A stretch of 64,000 bases of DNA from Platerodrilus igneus (GCA_036346225.1 JARFIW010001480.1:11315001-11379000), one strand, 5' to 3'; positions 32,593 through 45,269 are shown, counted from the first letter of the stretch. Numbers and translations: made by a program. The notes: generated from the sequence alone by a model not told the origin.

Positions 32593-34538
32593 TATATGGT
32601 AGTGGATTTAAAGGGTTAAATTTAGGTATAAAAAATGCAATGTCAAACACCCTGTGTAGAGAGAGGAACATAATATTTACGTGCAAAATGTATTTCATCT
32701 ATTTAATTTAAAGTAACAAGTATTGACATAATTTTATAATTAGGGATTAAAAGTTAATAGGTTCGTAAAGAAAATTAGTTTTATAAGCCAATAGAAATTA
32801 TTAATTAATTTAATTTAATTCCACGGGTTATAACGTCAGAAAACGCATCGGAGCATGAAAAAGTGTTATTTTAAACGATCATTAATTGAGCACACCTGCA
32901 TGTTGGAAAGGTCACCTTCCGCTTATTTGTAGAGATAACGAGGCGAGCTTCAGGGAAATGTTGTTCAACCGTCGGTGGTTTCGAATAAACGCTAACAAAA
33001 GTTTCTTAAAGAGCGAAAGGGATGAATGATCAATAATACGCTACAGACAAAGATGGGCATAAAAGCATTTACTAGAGTAGGTACGGATTCGATCCACGTG
33101 GAGTCCATAAAGACGCGGGCAGTTATATCGATTTTCTACAACGCAAGCAAGGTTAGAACGCGACATCAAATATGCATAAGACAGGAATAGAGATATTACA
33201 GGCGGAGTTTTAAGACGTCACTGAAATGAATCATTGGTCGAAATAGATAGTTTTAGAACAGAGGAACACGCGACAGGTGGTGCGATAGTTTTGTATGATA
33301 TAGCGTGTTGACGGGGGAATATTTTTGAAAGTGTAAAACGGTTAGACAAAATTTGCGGAAATATTAATTTTGAGTAAGTATTTCGCGTAAAGTGTGGCCA
33401 AGGGGGCCTAGTTTTATGATATAAATACTCTGGGATAATTAGGAAGGATCTCTTTATTTTGCATCGCTTAACAATGTATTATAATCGACTGACAAAGCTT
33501 GTGAGTATTAAAAATTTGTAACCTTCAGTGAGATAGTATTCGATTATTTGTGGCCTTATAGTTAGTACCGCGAGTATAATAGAGTGTAATTTAAATTTAA
33601 CTGAGATCCACGAATACTTTAACAAGCTCGTAAATTAAGAATGCAATAATAAACAAGTGTAATATACATGGATTTGGATGTTGGAATTAGTGTTAATTGG
33701 TAGCACACAGCTCAGCTTAAACTGGGTTGTCATCTAAATAACTGCTGGAGCAAGCATAATCACGAAGCCGAGTGGTTCAGGGATATAGAGCTTCTTCAAC
33801 GGATATGGACTTTTGACGCATTTTTCAGGTAACGCATTTGAATTTGCTGTTTCTTTATATAAACTGTTGAAATTATTTGTGATGTGTGAGTGAACTTTGA
33901 TGGTTTTTTTAATAATTTAACGTATTGAAAAGGATACGTATAACTGACTATTATTATGGTATTTTGGAATATAAACAAAAGATGGACGTAAAGCTTATTA
34001 AATTTCTGGATGAATTTAAATTTAATTCTTAAGAGTACATGGGCTTTTTTTTTAAGTTTGTAGTAATAGTATGCAAAGTGGAAAGCATACATTAATAAAC
34101 TGGGTTATCATGAGCTCACCATACTCCAGTGTGCAGTAATAAATAAAGATAAGGTATTATTTGGGGCCCATTTACTCCTGTTGCATTAAATGTGTTTGAA
34201 ATTTCAATTTTAAAAACACAAAGACTTTAGAAAGATAGTATTTATTGAGGTGTAGCTTGAGCACCGAACTGTACATAAATAACCATGATTTATTATTTGT
34301 AAATAGTGGTAAATAAATATTGTATGATTGTTGTATTATTTTGTGATTTTATTGAATGGTGTGTGAACGTTAAAGAGAATGATAGTAAATTTAGGTATCC
34401 GAGAGGAGACACAGCTGAGCTAGCCAGGGAAGCTGCTGAAAAAATTAATTTGATGAATTTTGTAAAAGTTTTATATTTTTGAAAATTATTTTTTTTGACT
34501 CTGGCAAAGTCCGGAGCTTTATTCAGCGGTCCACGGCA

Positions 34539-34541
<3 letters not shown>
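32593..34541. other. no gene recognised
   Basis: AT-rich. The 98-codon minus frame at 33,796-34,092 is lysine/tyrosine-rich and looks like chance. Confidence 0.4.

Positions 34542-34612
<71 letters not shown>
34542..34612. repeat. (TA)n microsatellite
   Basis: About 70 bases of uninterrupted TA. Confidence 0.98.
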
Positions 34613-34614
<2 letters not shown>

Positions 34615-34675
34615 ATTGTTTCCATGAAAATTATGATTTGCACTCTTTATGATTAGAAAACTCAATATGGATAAT

Positions 34676-34811
34676 AAACTTCTAAATACTCCCTGTATGT
34701 TTGTTATGGTTGGTTTTGTATTTTTCTTAATCTTCTTTGGGAAATAAACCACTCATAAAGACGATTTTAACAACTACGAGTAGTTTAATTCTTAAAGAAG
34801 ATTAAGAAAAT
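34676..34811. repeat. dispersed 3'-tail-like repeat with an inverted partial copy
   Basis: CTCCCTGTATG...TTTTTCTTAATCTTCTTTGGGAA is shared with 50,010-50,110. At 34,771-34,811 the same segment returns inverted (AAAGAAGATTAAGAAAA), making a ~36-bp hairpin stem. Confidence 0.6.
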
Positions 34812-35072
34812 GGATAATAAAAGTTGAATTAATGGAACTAGAAGTAGACGCCAGAAAAGCAGAAAGATGCAATTTTGTTTAATATTTTTACTATGTACTG
34901 ATGTCAGATGTTGGAAACTTAAAGCTAGGTAATTTTTCAAATCTATTTAATTTCTTATAAAATTATATTTAAGGGTATACATTTGTTACAATTCTACACA
35001 AAATGAAATAAATTTTTCTTTTTATACAGGGTGGTCACTTTATTAACGTTAATTGGTTTATTAATTAAGTAC

Positions 35073-36305
35073 TGTAACAATTTTATTTTTGCAGTAAGAG
35101 AATCCATTCATTAAACGTGCAATGAATATTAAAATACCTCTATTAATTAAAATAAATATTCGAGTAACAATCAAACTTTTATAGAGTTATAATATCAAGG
35201 ATTATTAGTTGAGTTGTTTCCGAGTTCGGTGTAATTTCACAGCCACTGGCGCGCGCGTGAGAGGTCCGAGAACTAAAATCCGGAACCTCCCACCATGCAA
35301 GAAAGCAGCGAGGCACTCGTCGATAGTTAAAAGCAGCGTAAACATGCATTCTAAGAGAATGACGAGTGACCTCCGAGTCGCTCTATGTTTGTGAAAAACA
35401 CTTCCTGAGTAACGGTTAGTACCTAATCCACATTTTGTATATTCATTGTCATATTAGCTAATTTACAAAATTTATTTAGCGCAACGACCTATTTGAATTC
35501 GCAACGACCCATTTGAACTCGCAACGACACATTTGAAATCCCAACGAGAGATTAGAAAACTGCATGGATAACGTATATATCGCACACCACGTCGAAAATC
35601 GCAACTGTAAAATTTGAGACAACATGATCCCTTTGAAGTTACAATTTAGAAAGCTTAATTTGTTGGCTACGCAATGAAGAATTATTTTAGTAAATAAATT
35701 TAGACAACGGAAGATTACGTTACAAAGTAATGCTGCCGTGATCCAAGTAAGGAACCCGCTTTGCTCCTACACCTGTGTTAAAGCATGGAAAGCAAGTATA
35801 ATTAGTTGCTGTCCCGCGCTGCGAGGTAATTTCCATTACATCAAGGGACAACTGCTGCTCTTGGGTTCGTAATAGAATTATGATTTCCTGAGTACTTTCC
35901 TTCTGAAAGTACATTATTTCATTTGTTTGTTAGACGTACAAAATTATTATTCAGTTTACCTGTAAATAAGCTGGTTTTCCCAGTATCAAAATTTGATTTC
36001 ACTTAGTTTTGTAAAGATGTGACTACATATGGCTGCAACGTAAATTAACAGCTGCTATTACGTCACCTGTTTATTTGAACAATGCCGTCAACAATTGCCC
36101 AATGGCTAACACATGTTTAGCATTTTAGTACAACCACTATAGATAACATTAGAGAATATCTTGGTGATTATTTTGACTTCAAACTAATTTTAACTTTGTT
36201 AAATTAATGAGAAAATTTCGTATATTCATTTGTAAATGACTCACACAGATCTGATTGGGTTATAAAGAAACTCTAGCATTTTTAGTTACATAGAATTATA
36301 AAATA
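35073..36305 (+). repeat. 5' LTR (1,233 bp)
   Basis: Matches 39,509-40,761. It carries a 20-bp minisatellite (CGCAACGACCCATTTGAACT type) near 35,479-35,555. Confidence 0.9.
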
Positions 36306-36340
36306 ATACGTTTCACTAGCGCCCAACGCTTGGGGCTTCG
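36306..36340 (+). promoter_or_regulatory. candidate primer-binding site
   Basis: TAGCGCCCAACGCTTGGGGC near 36,317 resembles the TGGCGCCCAACG primer site with a G-to-A change at position 2. It begins about eleven bases after the LTR end. Confidence 0.5.
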
Positions 36341-36625
36341 AAATTTGGTTGATCAAAATTTATTTGGGGGCTCGAAATTTGTTTGTTCAACGAGTAATTT
36401 GTTGAAATTCGTTCGTTCATAATTTAATTTAGCTCGAAAGTTGTTTGTTCATAATTTGATTTACCTTAAAATTTATTTGTTAAAAATTAATTTGCTTCGA
36501 AATTTATTTGTTCTAAATTTAATTTGATTCGAAGTTTGTTAGCTCTAAATTTATTTTCCTTTGAAGTCCATTTGTCCAAAAGTTATTTTGCTCCGAAATT
36601 TGTTTGCTTAAGGTTTATTTGACAC
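36330..36625 (+). repeat. degenerate ~36-bp tandem repeats in the leader
   Basis: About eight diverged units built on GCTCGAAATTTGTTTG, followed by TTCATAATTTAATTT. Coding potential is absent. Confidence 0.7.
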
Positions 36626-37031
36626 TTAGATTTGTTTGTTTGCTTTTGATAAAAGATTGGTTGTAACGGTAATCCCCATACACTCAATTCGTTAATTTGG
36701 TCAAATTTACTTTTGACTTTAATTCTGTTTTGACCCTTAAATTTTTGATATTGTTTTGGCAAAATAATTTTACCAAAAACACCTCTTGATTTTTACCTTT
36801 AGTAGTACGAATTTGTTTTGATCATTTTGTAAAGTTCAGATCATTTAGATCTTTCAGTTTGATTCCATTAGGCTTTTGTAATCATGTCGGATATTCCGAA
36901 TTGTTTGTCTGCTTAAAGAAGAACGGGAGTAGTGGTGAGAAACCAGTTTTGAGGAAAATTTTAGGAAGACCGTCAGCTAAAGAAGCTGATAAGCCTGTTG
37001 TTTGATTTGTTTGAGTCAATAAAGAACATCT

Positions 37032-37337
37032 TTGTCGAAATTTGATGATAAGGCTAGAGATTTTATCTTGAAGGTACATTGGAGTGAGCTGTCGTCGTGT
37101 CGTTTGAGAATTGCTCTTGTGCATAAGCACGTTTTTGATTTTGTTAGCAGATTTTGTTTAGATCGGCATTGCAACGCAATTTTGTCTAGGCGGAACTTGT
37201 CGTCGTGGTTGGTCGCTCAGCAGTATGTCAGTCCAGACGAGACTCAGGAAGAGTTGGTCGCTCGGCTTTACATAAGTCTAGACGAGACTCGAGGTGAGTT
37301 AGGCGCTCTAGAATTTTTGCATCTTTTTTTGATTTGA
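37032..37337 (+). CDS. possible gag remnant
   Basis: A 101-residue frame (MSKFDDKARDFILKVHWSEL) that lies between leader and integrase remnants, where gag is expected. It contains YVSPDETQEELVARLY and a near-repeat YISLDETRGELGALEF. I see no recognisable capsid motif, so the assignment is by position only. Confidence 0.3.
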   Translation: MSKFDDKARDFILKVHWSELSSCRLRIALVHKHVFDFVSRFCLDRHCNAILSRRNLSSWLVAQQYVSPDETQEELVARLYISLDETRGELGALEFLHLFLI

Positions 37338-37589
37338 TGTAAATTTTGGTATTGTTAGTCTAGGTGAGACTCTTAGAGGGTTTGTCACTCTAGCATATTT
37401 AGGCGTTGTGAAGCATTGTTGTTGTTTCGACAGTTCAATTGGTAGTAGGATGAGAGTGTACCCGAACACTGATCTTTTTGTTAGCTATTGTCATGATTAG
37501 TTTTTTTATTGATGACTCATAAGCAGGTAAAAGACTTTTAGTTGTTGGTAACTGGTTTTCGAGGTGTTTGAGTTTGCAACCTTTGCGTG

Positions 37590-38195
37590 GTGCCGCGGCA
37601 CATTTGATTGAGAAGTTTTTGGAGGAAAAAGTATTTTTTTTGCATACGGAATACCACCATTTGTTATTCGTGATAATGGTCCACAGTTGATTGGACATGT
37701 TTTTGAAGTTTTGTGTGCAAGGTACGAGATCCAAGAGATGTGGTACAATGCGGTGTATGCTCCTCAAGGCAGTTAAGTGGAAAAACATATAATGATAATT
37801 TTATACCTGGTGAGGATGTTGATGTCGTCTCCAGTAGTAGACCTTCTTATGTTTTGGATCGTCAACTTTTGTTTGATATTTTTGGAAGTGTCCGTGAAAA
37901 TTTGCATGTAGCTTATCAACGTTCGTGTAAACGCTACAATCTTCGGAGAAGAGACATTTCATTCCGAGTCGGAGAGTATGTTTGGAGAACTAATAAGGTC
38001 CTCTCGAGTGCTAGTGATAAATTTTCCGCTAAGTTAGCTCCTAAGTTCGTTATGAGTAAAATTCGGAAAAACATTCCAGTTTAGTATATGAGTTAGAAAA
38101 CGAAGATGGAACAAGAGCAGGGAAATGGCACATAAAGGACTTGAAACCAATTGGAGTATCAGATCCAAATGAAAATGATGATTTTGACGATTAAT
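37590..38195 (+). pseudogene. gypsy-type integrase, core end and C-terminal region
   Basis: Frames give GIPPFVIRDNGPQLIGHVFE, VLCARYEIQEMWYNAVYAPQ, then a stop near 37,775. After it come RPSYVLDRQLLFDIFGSVRE, YQRSCKRYNLRRRDISFRVG, EYVWRTNKVLSSASDKFSAK and LAPKF. The tail, in another frame, is VYELENEDGTRAGKWHIKDL. The IRDNGPQ segment carries the second catalytic Asp region of integrase; the HHCC domain and first Asp are absent. The glutamate region is lost at a junction after YAPQ. It sits directly before the 3' untranslated tract. Confidence 0.8.
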
Positions 38196-39508
38196 TCCGG
38201 TCCGGTCATCTCTTTGATATTAAGTAATGACGTAGTGGTCTGTTTTGTTTTGTTCCAATTCTTGATCTAGTGTCGGTCCACTAATATTGAGTATTTTGTT
38301 TGAGGAGTGAAATAAGTGGTTTGAGATTTTGTAAGTTTTGTAAGTTGAGGTGTGCCTTGGTGCACGCTGGTCGTTTTGCTCGCGCGTTGCTCGGAGATGT
38401 GTTTGGAGGATGTCTTTGACAGATATCCTTACAATGTAGAAGTAGGTGGGCTATTTAACTATTGGTCCTGATTTCTACATGTCAAGGTGGAGAGAATGAA
38501 TTGTTCTTTCCCTTGTTCCTTTTGACCGTTAGAAGTTCTTAGATTTGATAAGGTCAAAGTTGACTTGGTGATTTTCACCGTTTGGTCCATCACTAATGAG
38601 ATCAGTTGTTCGTTAGCAATTAGTGATAGGATGATCAGTAGGGTGTAGGATTCTACAACCCTAACTGGGTTATTTTGGGTTTGAAATTTGATAAGTAACC
38701 GCATGGTCAGGTTACCTTTGTTTTGATTATCTCTTTGTAATAAAGTGATAATATTTTGTATTTGAATTTGTTAAATAACCGTATGGTCAGGTTACCTTTG
38801 TTTTGATTATCTCTTTGTAATAAAGTGATAATATTTTGTATTTGAATTTGTTAAATAACCGTATGGTCAGGTTACCTTTGTTTTGATTATCTCTTTGTAA
38901 TAAAGTGATAATACTTTGTATTTGAATTTGATAAGTAACCTTTTGATTAGGTCACTTTTGTTTTGGTTGTCACCTTGTGATGATGCTTAAATTTAGACCT
39001 ATTAGTAGGGTATTTCTTTTGATTCTCACCTTATAGTGATGATATTTTGAATGGTAATGCTGTTCTGATGAGGAAGCATTCCTGTTTTTTGTAAATAGAG
39101 CTAAATGAGCTCCTGGAAGTGAAGTTTTTTTTGAAATTAGAAGTAAATTGTAAGTGTTTGATTTTAGGTCAGAAATATTAGCCTTATTAGAAGTAGGAAT
39201 CTCAAGTCAAGAAATTTTGTAAATTTAAATTCTTTTGTCCCGTGGAGTGTTTGACTCTCTAATTTGACCCTCCCAATTTTGATTATTACCGATTGTGACT
39301 CCCCGATTTTGTCTCCCGATGGACGTCAGGTACACGTAGTTACCAACACACTCTCAATTAGAAATGAAGGTCCCCATTTGAATAAATTTATAAAATTGCA
39401 TAGTTGGTTAGGAAGGTAGGAAAGGCTAGTATTGTTGTAAAAAAATTTTTTGTATTAGTTATATTTGAAGTTTTTCTTAAAAAATTTTTTCTTTTAGGAA
39501 AGAGGTAG
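38196..39508 (+). other. 3' untranslated region of the LTR element
   Basis: No coding. It holds the 80-bp tandem array and ends in a purine run just before the 3' LTR. Confidence 0.6.
38684..39000 (+). repeat. 80-bp tandem array
   Basis: The phrase GTATGGTCAGGTTACCTTTG recurs at 38,701, 38,781 and 38,861 (exact 80-bp spacing), with a diverged fourth unit from 38,941. The unit includes TCTCTTTGTAATAAAGTGAT. The first three units are nearly identical. Confidence 0.9.
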
Positions 39509-40761
39509 TGTAACAATTTTATTTTTGCAGTAAGAGAATCCATTCATTAAACGTGCAATGAATATTAAAATACCTCTATTAATTAAAATAAATATTCGAG
39601 TAACAATCAAACTTTTATAGAGTTATAATATCAAGGATTATTAGTTGAGTTGTTTCCGAGTTCGGTGTAATTTCACAGCCACTGGCGCGCGCGTGAGAGG
39701 TCCGAGAACTAAAATCCGGAACCTCCCACCATGCAAGAAAGCAGCGAGGCACTCGTCGATAGTTAAAAGCAGCGTAAACATGCATTCTAAGAGAATGACG
39801 AGTGACCTCCGAGTCGCTCTATGTTTGTGAAAACACTTCCTGAGTAACGGTTAGTACCTAATCCACATTTTGTATATTCATTGTCATATTAGCTAATTTA
39901 CAAAATTTATTTAGCGCAACGACCTATTTGAATTCGCAACGACCCATTTGAACTCGCAACGACCCATTTGAACTCGCAACGACACATTTGAAATCCCAAC
40001 GAGAGATTAGAAAACTGCATGGATAACGTATATATCGCACACCACGTCGAAAATCGCAACTGTAAAATTTGAGACAACATGATCCCTTTGAAGTTACAAT
40101 TTAGAAAGCTTAATTTGTTGGCTACGCAATGAAGAATTATTTTAGTAAATAAATTTAGACAACGGAAGATTACGTTACAAAGTAATGCTGCCGTGATCCA
40201 AGTAAGGAACCCGCTTTGCTCCTACACCTGTGTTAAAGCATGGAAAGCAAGTATAATTAGTTGCTGTCCGCGCTGCGAGGTAATTTCCATTACATCAAGG
40301 GACAACTGCTGCTCTTGGGTTCGTAATAGAATTAAGATTTCCTGAGTACTTTCCTTCTGAAAGTACATTATTTCATTTTGTTTGTTAGACGTACAAAATT
40401 ATTATTCAGTTTACCTGTAAATAAGCTGGTTTTCCCCAGTATCAAAATTTGATTTCACTTAGTTTTGTAAAGATGTGACTACATATGGCTGCAACGTAAA
40501 TTAACAGCTGCTATTACGTCACCTGTTTATTTGAACAATGCCGTCAACAATTGCCCAATGGCTAACACATGTTTAGCATTTTAGTACAACCACTATAGAT
40601 AACATTAGAGAATATCTTGGTGATTATTTTGACTTCAAACTAATTTTAACTTTGTTAAATTAATGAGAAAATTTCGTATATTCATTTGTAAATGACTCAC
40701 ACAGATCTGATTGGGTTATAAAGAAACTCTAGCATTTTTAGTTACATAGAATTATAAAATA
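39509..40761 (+). repeat. 3' LTR (1,253 bp)
   Basis: Matches 35,073-36,305 but has one extra 20-bp minisatellite unit near 39,940. Confidence 0.9.
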
Positions 40762-41640
40762 TTTGAGTAAGGATTAGTTGATAACCTTTACTACCAGTTT
40801 TGCAAGTACTTCAAATTTTTATTTTTATTTAATTACAATGATACTTTATTTACTGAAACCAAGAAAATTCTTATTAGTAAATTAATATTCTTCATTTAAA
40901 GTTTTTATTCTGATCTAGTCTGATCAGACTTGGTAAACAAAAAGCAATAAGAACTAAAATTTTATGATCCCATTATGCAGAAAATATTCTCTATACTTTT
41001 TAGGTATACTTGAGGACGCAAATAGTGTTCCCATTTTTATGTGACTTAATTATTATTCTTTCTTACAGGAACAGCGTCTTATTCTGTTAAGACAAGTTTG
41101 TGTATCAACGAAGGCGATTTTTTTGGGTCTCCAAGTCCGCCCTTAAAAATAGCTATGCCCCTAAAATAAATCAATTTGGACTTGGTGGCGCCTGTTTGTT
41201 TTTTGTTAAGTGTAACCCTCCATAGATTTCGACTTACCCCCATTGCTCATAGCTCTACCCAAGGAATAGACCCTAGTTACGTCGGAAGACTTTGTTTTGC
41301 TGACCCCAACTTCTAGAGTCAGATGTATGTATTAAGAAGAGAGCATTAGTTAAGCTCAATTTAGGAAAGAATGTGACCGTTTGGGGTTAGCGATCAAGAA
41401 AATATAATACGTTTCAGTACTCTAAAAAGGATCACCAGTCAAGGAATGGATAAAGGTTTAATTGTATAGTTAAAGTTAGTACATACATCATCAACATCAT
41501 TTGTTAATGCCATTTTGGCCGTTGTTAATGGGTGTGTAAATACTAATGATTCCAAAAATCTCGGTGAAGTTTTTGAAGTAATCTACGCCTACTTTTTAGA
41601 GGTAAGGTAACCTGAGAAAAATCTTCATTTGGAGCTGCAG
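40762..41640. other. no gene recognised
   Basis: Between the LTR element and BEL copy B; no coding frame stands out. Confidence 0.4.
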
Positions 41641-41649
41641 TAAGAAGCT

Positions 41650-43325
41650 CCGTGGCTAAAAAATGACCGGGAGTAAAAAACTAAAAATCCTTAGGGTCTG
41701 AATTCAAAGGGCGGAGCGGTCTCGAATTTAGTGATGACTCAATTTGAGTTAAAATTGTATAAGGTTCCTCAAAGGTGAGAATTTGGTCGTCGATTACTCG
41801 GGCTAAATGTGTTTTAATTGATTTGACTCTGCTCGCCCACAAACCGCCGAAGTGAGGAATACTAGGGGGGTTAGATGACCAAATTATATTTTTGGCACTA
41901 AAGCGAACATGAAAGAACCACACTTGGTAGCAATCCTCTAGAGACAGGGTCTGCTGGATTGCTACAAGAATGAACATAAAACCATTGGCTTGGTGCAATA
42001 ACTTCTTGAATGTGACTGACCCTATTGACCACAAATATCTTCCTACGAAATGGCAAAGAACGTATCCACGTAAGAGCTACAGCGGAGTCACTCCACACAA
42101 AGATGTCAGAAATATCAATTAAATTGTGATAAGCCTCAATAATAAACAAAAGTAAATTAAATAATAAAACGGCGGCACATAATTCCAAACGTGGAATTGA
42201 GATACGCTTAATAGGGACAACCTTAGTTTTGGCGGCTATGAATTGAACAGTCACCTCTTCGCTGGATAGAGAGTGAAAACGAAAATAAACAACTGCTGCA
42301 TACCCCACATCGCTGGCATCGCAAAAGTTATGTAGTTGACAAATGTAGCGACCGAAAAAGGGCAAACAACGAGGTATTTTTAAAGACAACAACAGAGGCA
42401 GTTGTTCTTGATATTGTCGTCATTGAGATGAAACATTAGTTGTGGGATTCTCATCCCGAGCCAAGTCTAACATATACAAGTACTGGATTAGGCGCTTGGC
42501 AAAAAGAGTTAAGGAGCTAAGAACCCTAAGGGGTCATAAATTCCGACAACTTGAGAAAGTATATTGCGCTTCGTGCAAATTGGTTTACCGGCTTAACCCG
42601 ATATGAAAAAACGTCTTCGATAGGAGACCATTGAAGGCCTAATATCTTGATAGAAGACTCGTCAGAATTAGACTGGCAAAAATCAGGAGGAATGCCTTCC
42701 AAGACAAAGGCAGAATTTGAACTCCACTTGCGAAGCTCAAACCAAGCAGATTTCAAAAGCTCGATAAGTTGATTACGAATATTCAAGGCGGCTGATACTA
42801 ACTCACCGCCACAGGCAAAATCATCTATGTATAGGTTTGACTGTATAGCTTCAGCTGCTAATGGAAGCACTTCATTTTCGTCGATAGCTAATTGCTCAAG
42901 GGTTTGGATAGCTAATTACGGAGAAGACTTTACATTGTAGGTAACCGTATTTAATTAATAACTTTGAATGGATTCCTCAAGAGGGAAACGCCACAAAATT
43001 AACTGAAATTTACGCTGTTCTTCTTTTACCAGAATCTGACGATACATTAGGCGAACCTCACATATAAATACAACAGGATGAATACGAAATTTAAGTAAAA
43101 TTGCCGAAATATCGTTCTGGAGACTGGGTCCAGCAAGTTGAATATGATAAGTGACAAATCGTTTTTAGCCTTAGCGGAGGCATCAAAAACAACACGAATT
43201 TTTCTTGTATTACCTTCATCCTTAAGGACAGCAGAATGAGGTATGAAATAATGATCGTTTCCGACAGGTGCGGATTTTTAAAATGTCATGTGACCAGAAT
43301 CTAGATAGTCCTGTATAAAATGCTA
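41650..43325 (-). pseudogene. BEL/Pao RT, RNase H and partial integrase (copy B)
   Basis: On the minus strand: YFIPHSAVLKDEGNTRKIRV (RT start, 43,260), YLYVRFA and MYRQ-like remnants, SNLYIDDFACGGE with an intact YIDD catalytic box (near 42,830), and LGLQWSPIEDVFSYR. RNase H follows with LHNFCDASDVGYAAVVYFRF, ISIPRLELCAAVL and SNPADPVSRGLLPS. It is joined directly to IIWSSNPPSIPHFGGLWASR and PLRPLNSDPKDF of the integrase. The integrase zinc domain and half the core are deleted. It differs in sequence from copy A, so it is another BEL family. No LTRs are attached. The right edge abuts an RTE fragment. Confidence 0.8.
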
Positions 43326-44845
43326 ATGCCGCTATATCATCTGTAAATCTAAGCATATCAATCTTTTGGCCGCGTATAATAATTCCAAATGTCTTTCTGC
43401 ATGTGACCGTATTCATTGCCTTTTCGATATACAAGTTAAAAATTAACGAAGATAGGGCCTATCCCTGTCTCGCCCCTTGCCTAACATTTACTTCTCTACG
43501 ATCCTGCTCTAACTCTATTACTGCTCTTTGCGCTTTGTATAAGCTATTTACTATCTGTCTATCCCTTAATCTCATTCCAATCTCTTTGACCATTTCGAAC
43601 ATTTTTTTTCATTTTACGTTGTCGAATGCTTTTTCCAAATCTACAAACCTTATATAGACGCTCTCTCCTTTTTGTTTTATCTTCTCCATTATCACCCTCA
43701 GAGCTAGAATATCCTCTCTTGTTTCCCTGTTTCGCCTAAACTCAAATTGATCTTCTCTTAGTATTTATTCAGCCCGTTTTTCTATCCATCCACGTATAAT
43801 TTTAGTTAATATTTTTAACACGTGTGCTGTCAAACTTATGGTTCGAAAATTTTCACATCAATTTTTGGGTAAAGTGACTATGATGTTACGATTAAAATGT
43901 TTGGGTTTCCCGCCTGTTTCATACGTTTAGCTTACCAGTTAGAAAGGACGTTCTGTTACTGTTGGTGCAGCGACTTTTAGAGTTTCTGTTTGCACCTTAT
44001 TTATACCGGGCACCTTACCTTTTTCCAGACACTTTAATGCTAATTCAAACTCAGCTCTAATTATAGGATATCCCAAGTCATTCTTTTCAATGTTTGATTC
44101 CTGTTCTAGTGCTGTTAGTTCCCCTCCTGCATATAAATTCCCTATATTTTCTTGCCATCTAACCACTTTCTCTACATTTTCTATAATGATGCCTCCTATC
44201 GCGTTCCTTATATTTTTGTTCTATACGGTTCTATATCGCTAAAATTCATTCTAATCAGTTTGTATGCTTCATCTGTTTTTCTTATTTCCATCTTAGCTTG
44301 TACCTCTTTGCACTTTTCATCAATCCATTGCTTATTGGCATTCCTGCATTTGTGAATAATTTCCCACTTTATGGCTTTGTATTTCTGTTTTCCAGCTTCG
44401 TCTGGTGTTTTTTTGTATATCTGTGTTTCTTTTATTAAATTTAGGATATTCTTAAGTTTCTTTAGTTTCTTATATTTTTTTCGCGTATACCCCAGGATAT
44501 CTCTGATCGCCACGTATAGGCTGAATTTAATATTATTTCATTTTGTTTCAACTTCCTTACTATTAGAAATTTTCTAGACATTTTTCAGCAATTTATTTGA
44601 TTGTTTTTCAAATTTTTCGTGGATATCTTTATCTTTTAGTTTCCCAAAGTCAAAGTGCTTTTTTCCGTTCCCTTTTTTCAAATGGCTATATCTGCTTCTT
44701 GGTAACTTCTACAGACTTTTACTTGATTTCTAAACCGTTGTCTAATAAGAATGTAATCTATTCGATATCTGCCTATATCTCCTGGCATCTCCCAAGTGAA
44801 ACGTCTTCTAGCATGATGCTGAAATAATGTGTTTGCGATTATTGA
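43325..44845 (-). pseudogene. RTE-type LINE, linker and RT (copy 2, downstream part)
   Basis: On the minus strand: ANTLFQHHARRRFTWEMPGD and YILIRQRFRNQVKVCRSYQE (endonuclease end), then RDILGYTRKKYKK, KCRNANKQWIDEKCKEVQAK, LALKCLEKGKVPGINKVQTE (pre-RT), EMVKEIGMRLRDRQIVNSLY, REVNVRQGARQG and LYIEKAMNTV, with MLRFTDDIAALAF as the FADD box (TDD here). This is the RTE order from endonuclease tail to RT palm. The upstream endonuclease lies at 49,057-49,990, beyond BEL copy A, which interrupts it. The left edge at 43,325 joins BEL copy B in the middle of RT. Confidence 0.8.
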
Positions 44846-45200
44846 GTTGGCCACGAAAGTCATCCATCGTTGGGGCGGAGCGGAAATCCATGAATGTACA
44901 ACCATCGAATGGTACCAATAGTATATTCTATTAAAGGTGAGGTGGGAAAAAAACACATTCCGAACAAAATCTAGTAATTTAGCAGAAAAGGCACCTGTTA
45001 GCAATTCTAACCTTGGCAGGGAAAGGGGTCGCAATAGAGCTACTTTAGATTTCGCGCATACCAAACGAATTATAGGTTCTTTAGAACAGTTAAGAAAACG
45101 AAAATAAACGGCGACGCAGTGGTTGCGTTCCGAAGCGTCCCCAAAACAATGTACCTCACACGAATTGTATTGAAAAGGAACTAGAAGGCGCGGTAAGAAA
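44846..45200 (-). pseudogene. BEL/Pao RNase H start (copy A)
   Basis: On the minus strand: YIHCFGDASERNHCVAVYFR-type sequence near 45,150, then VCAKSKVALLRPLSLPRLEL, LTGAFSAKLLDF and SMVVHSWISAPPQRWMTFVA. The break to RTE sequence follows at about 44,846. It matches the RNase H of BEL elements (FGDASxxAYxAVxYxR and LSLPRLELxxA). Confidence 0.75.
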
Positions 45201-45269
45201 AAATATGCAAGAAAGGGAAGACTCTCAACATATCCTTACCATAAACGACAAAACTCCGGTGGTGGACGG

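Larger units (their letters stand above)
35073..40761 (+). mobile_element. young internally deleted LTR retrotransposon (1.24-kb LTRs)
   Basis: Direct repeats 35,073-36,305 and 39,509-40,761 flank 3.2 kb. Both start TGTAACAATTTTATTTTTGC. A primer-site-like TAGCGCCCAACGCTTGGGGC lies just after the left LTR (near 36,317), close to the TGGCGCCCAACG of many gypsy elements. A purine run (AGGAAAGAGGTAG) precedes the right LTR. Inside are a leader with tandem repeats, a small possible gag, an integrase fragment and an 80-bp tandem array; protease and RT are gone. No clean target duplication was found. Confidence 0.85.

Noticed and set aside
34293..34752. Minus-strand ORFs with long IYIYIY stretches
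   Set aside because: They are translations of the (TA)n microsatellite.
38684..39000. 80-bp array as a possible CRISPR
   Set aside because: Units are contiguous without unique spacers and lie inside a eukaryotic LTR element.
35209..39830. Identical 61-codon ORFs in both LTRs (35,209-35,394 and 39,645-39,830)
   Set aside because: Short, basic, unrecognised; identity follows from the LTR pair being young.
43403..44577. Plus-strand ORFs at 43.4-44.6 kb
   Set aside because: Shadows of the RTE reverse transcriptase and linker on the minus strand.
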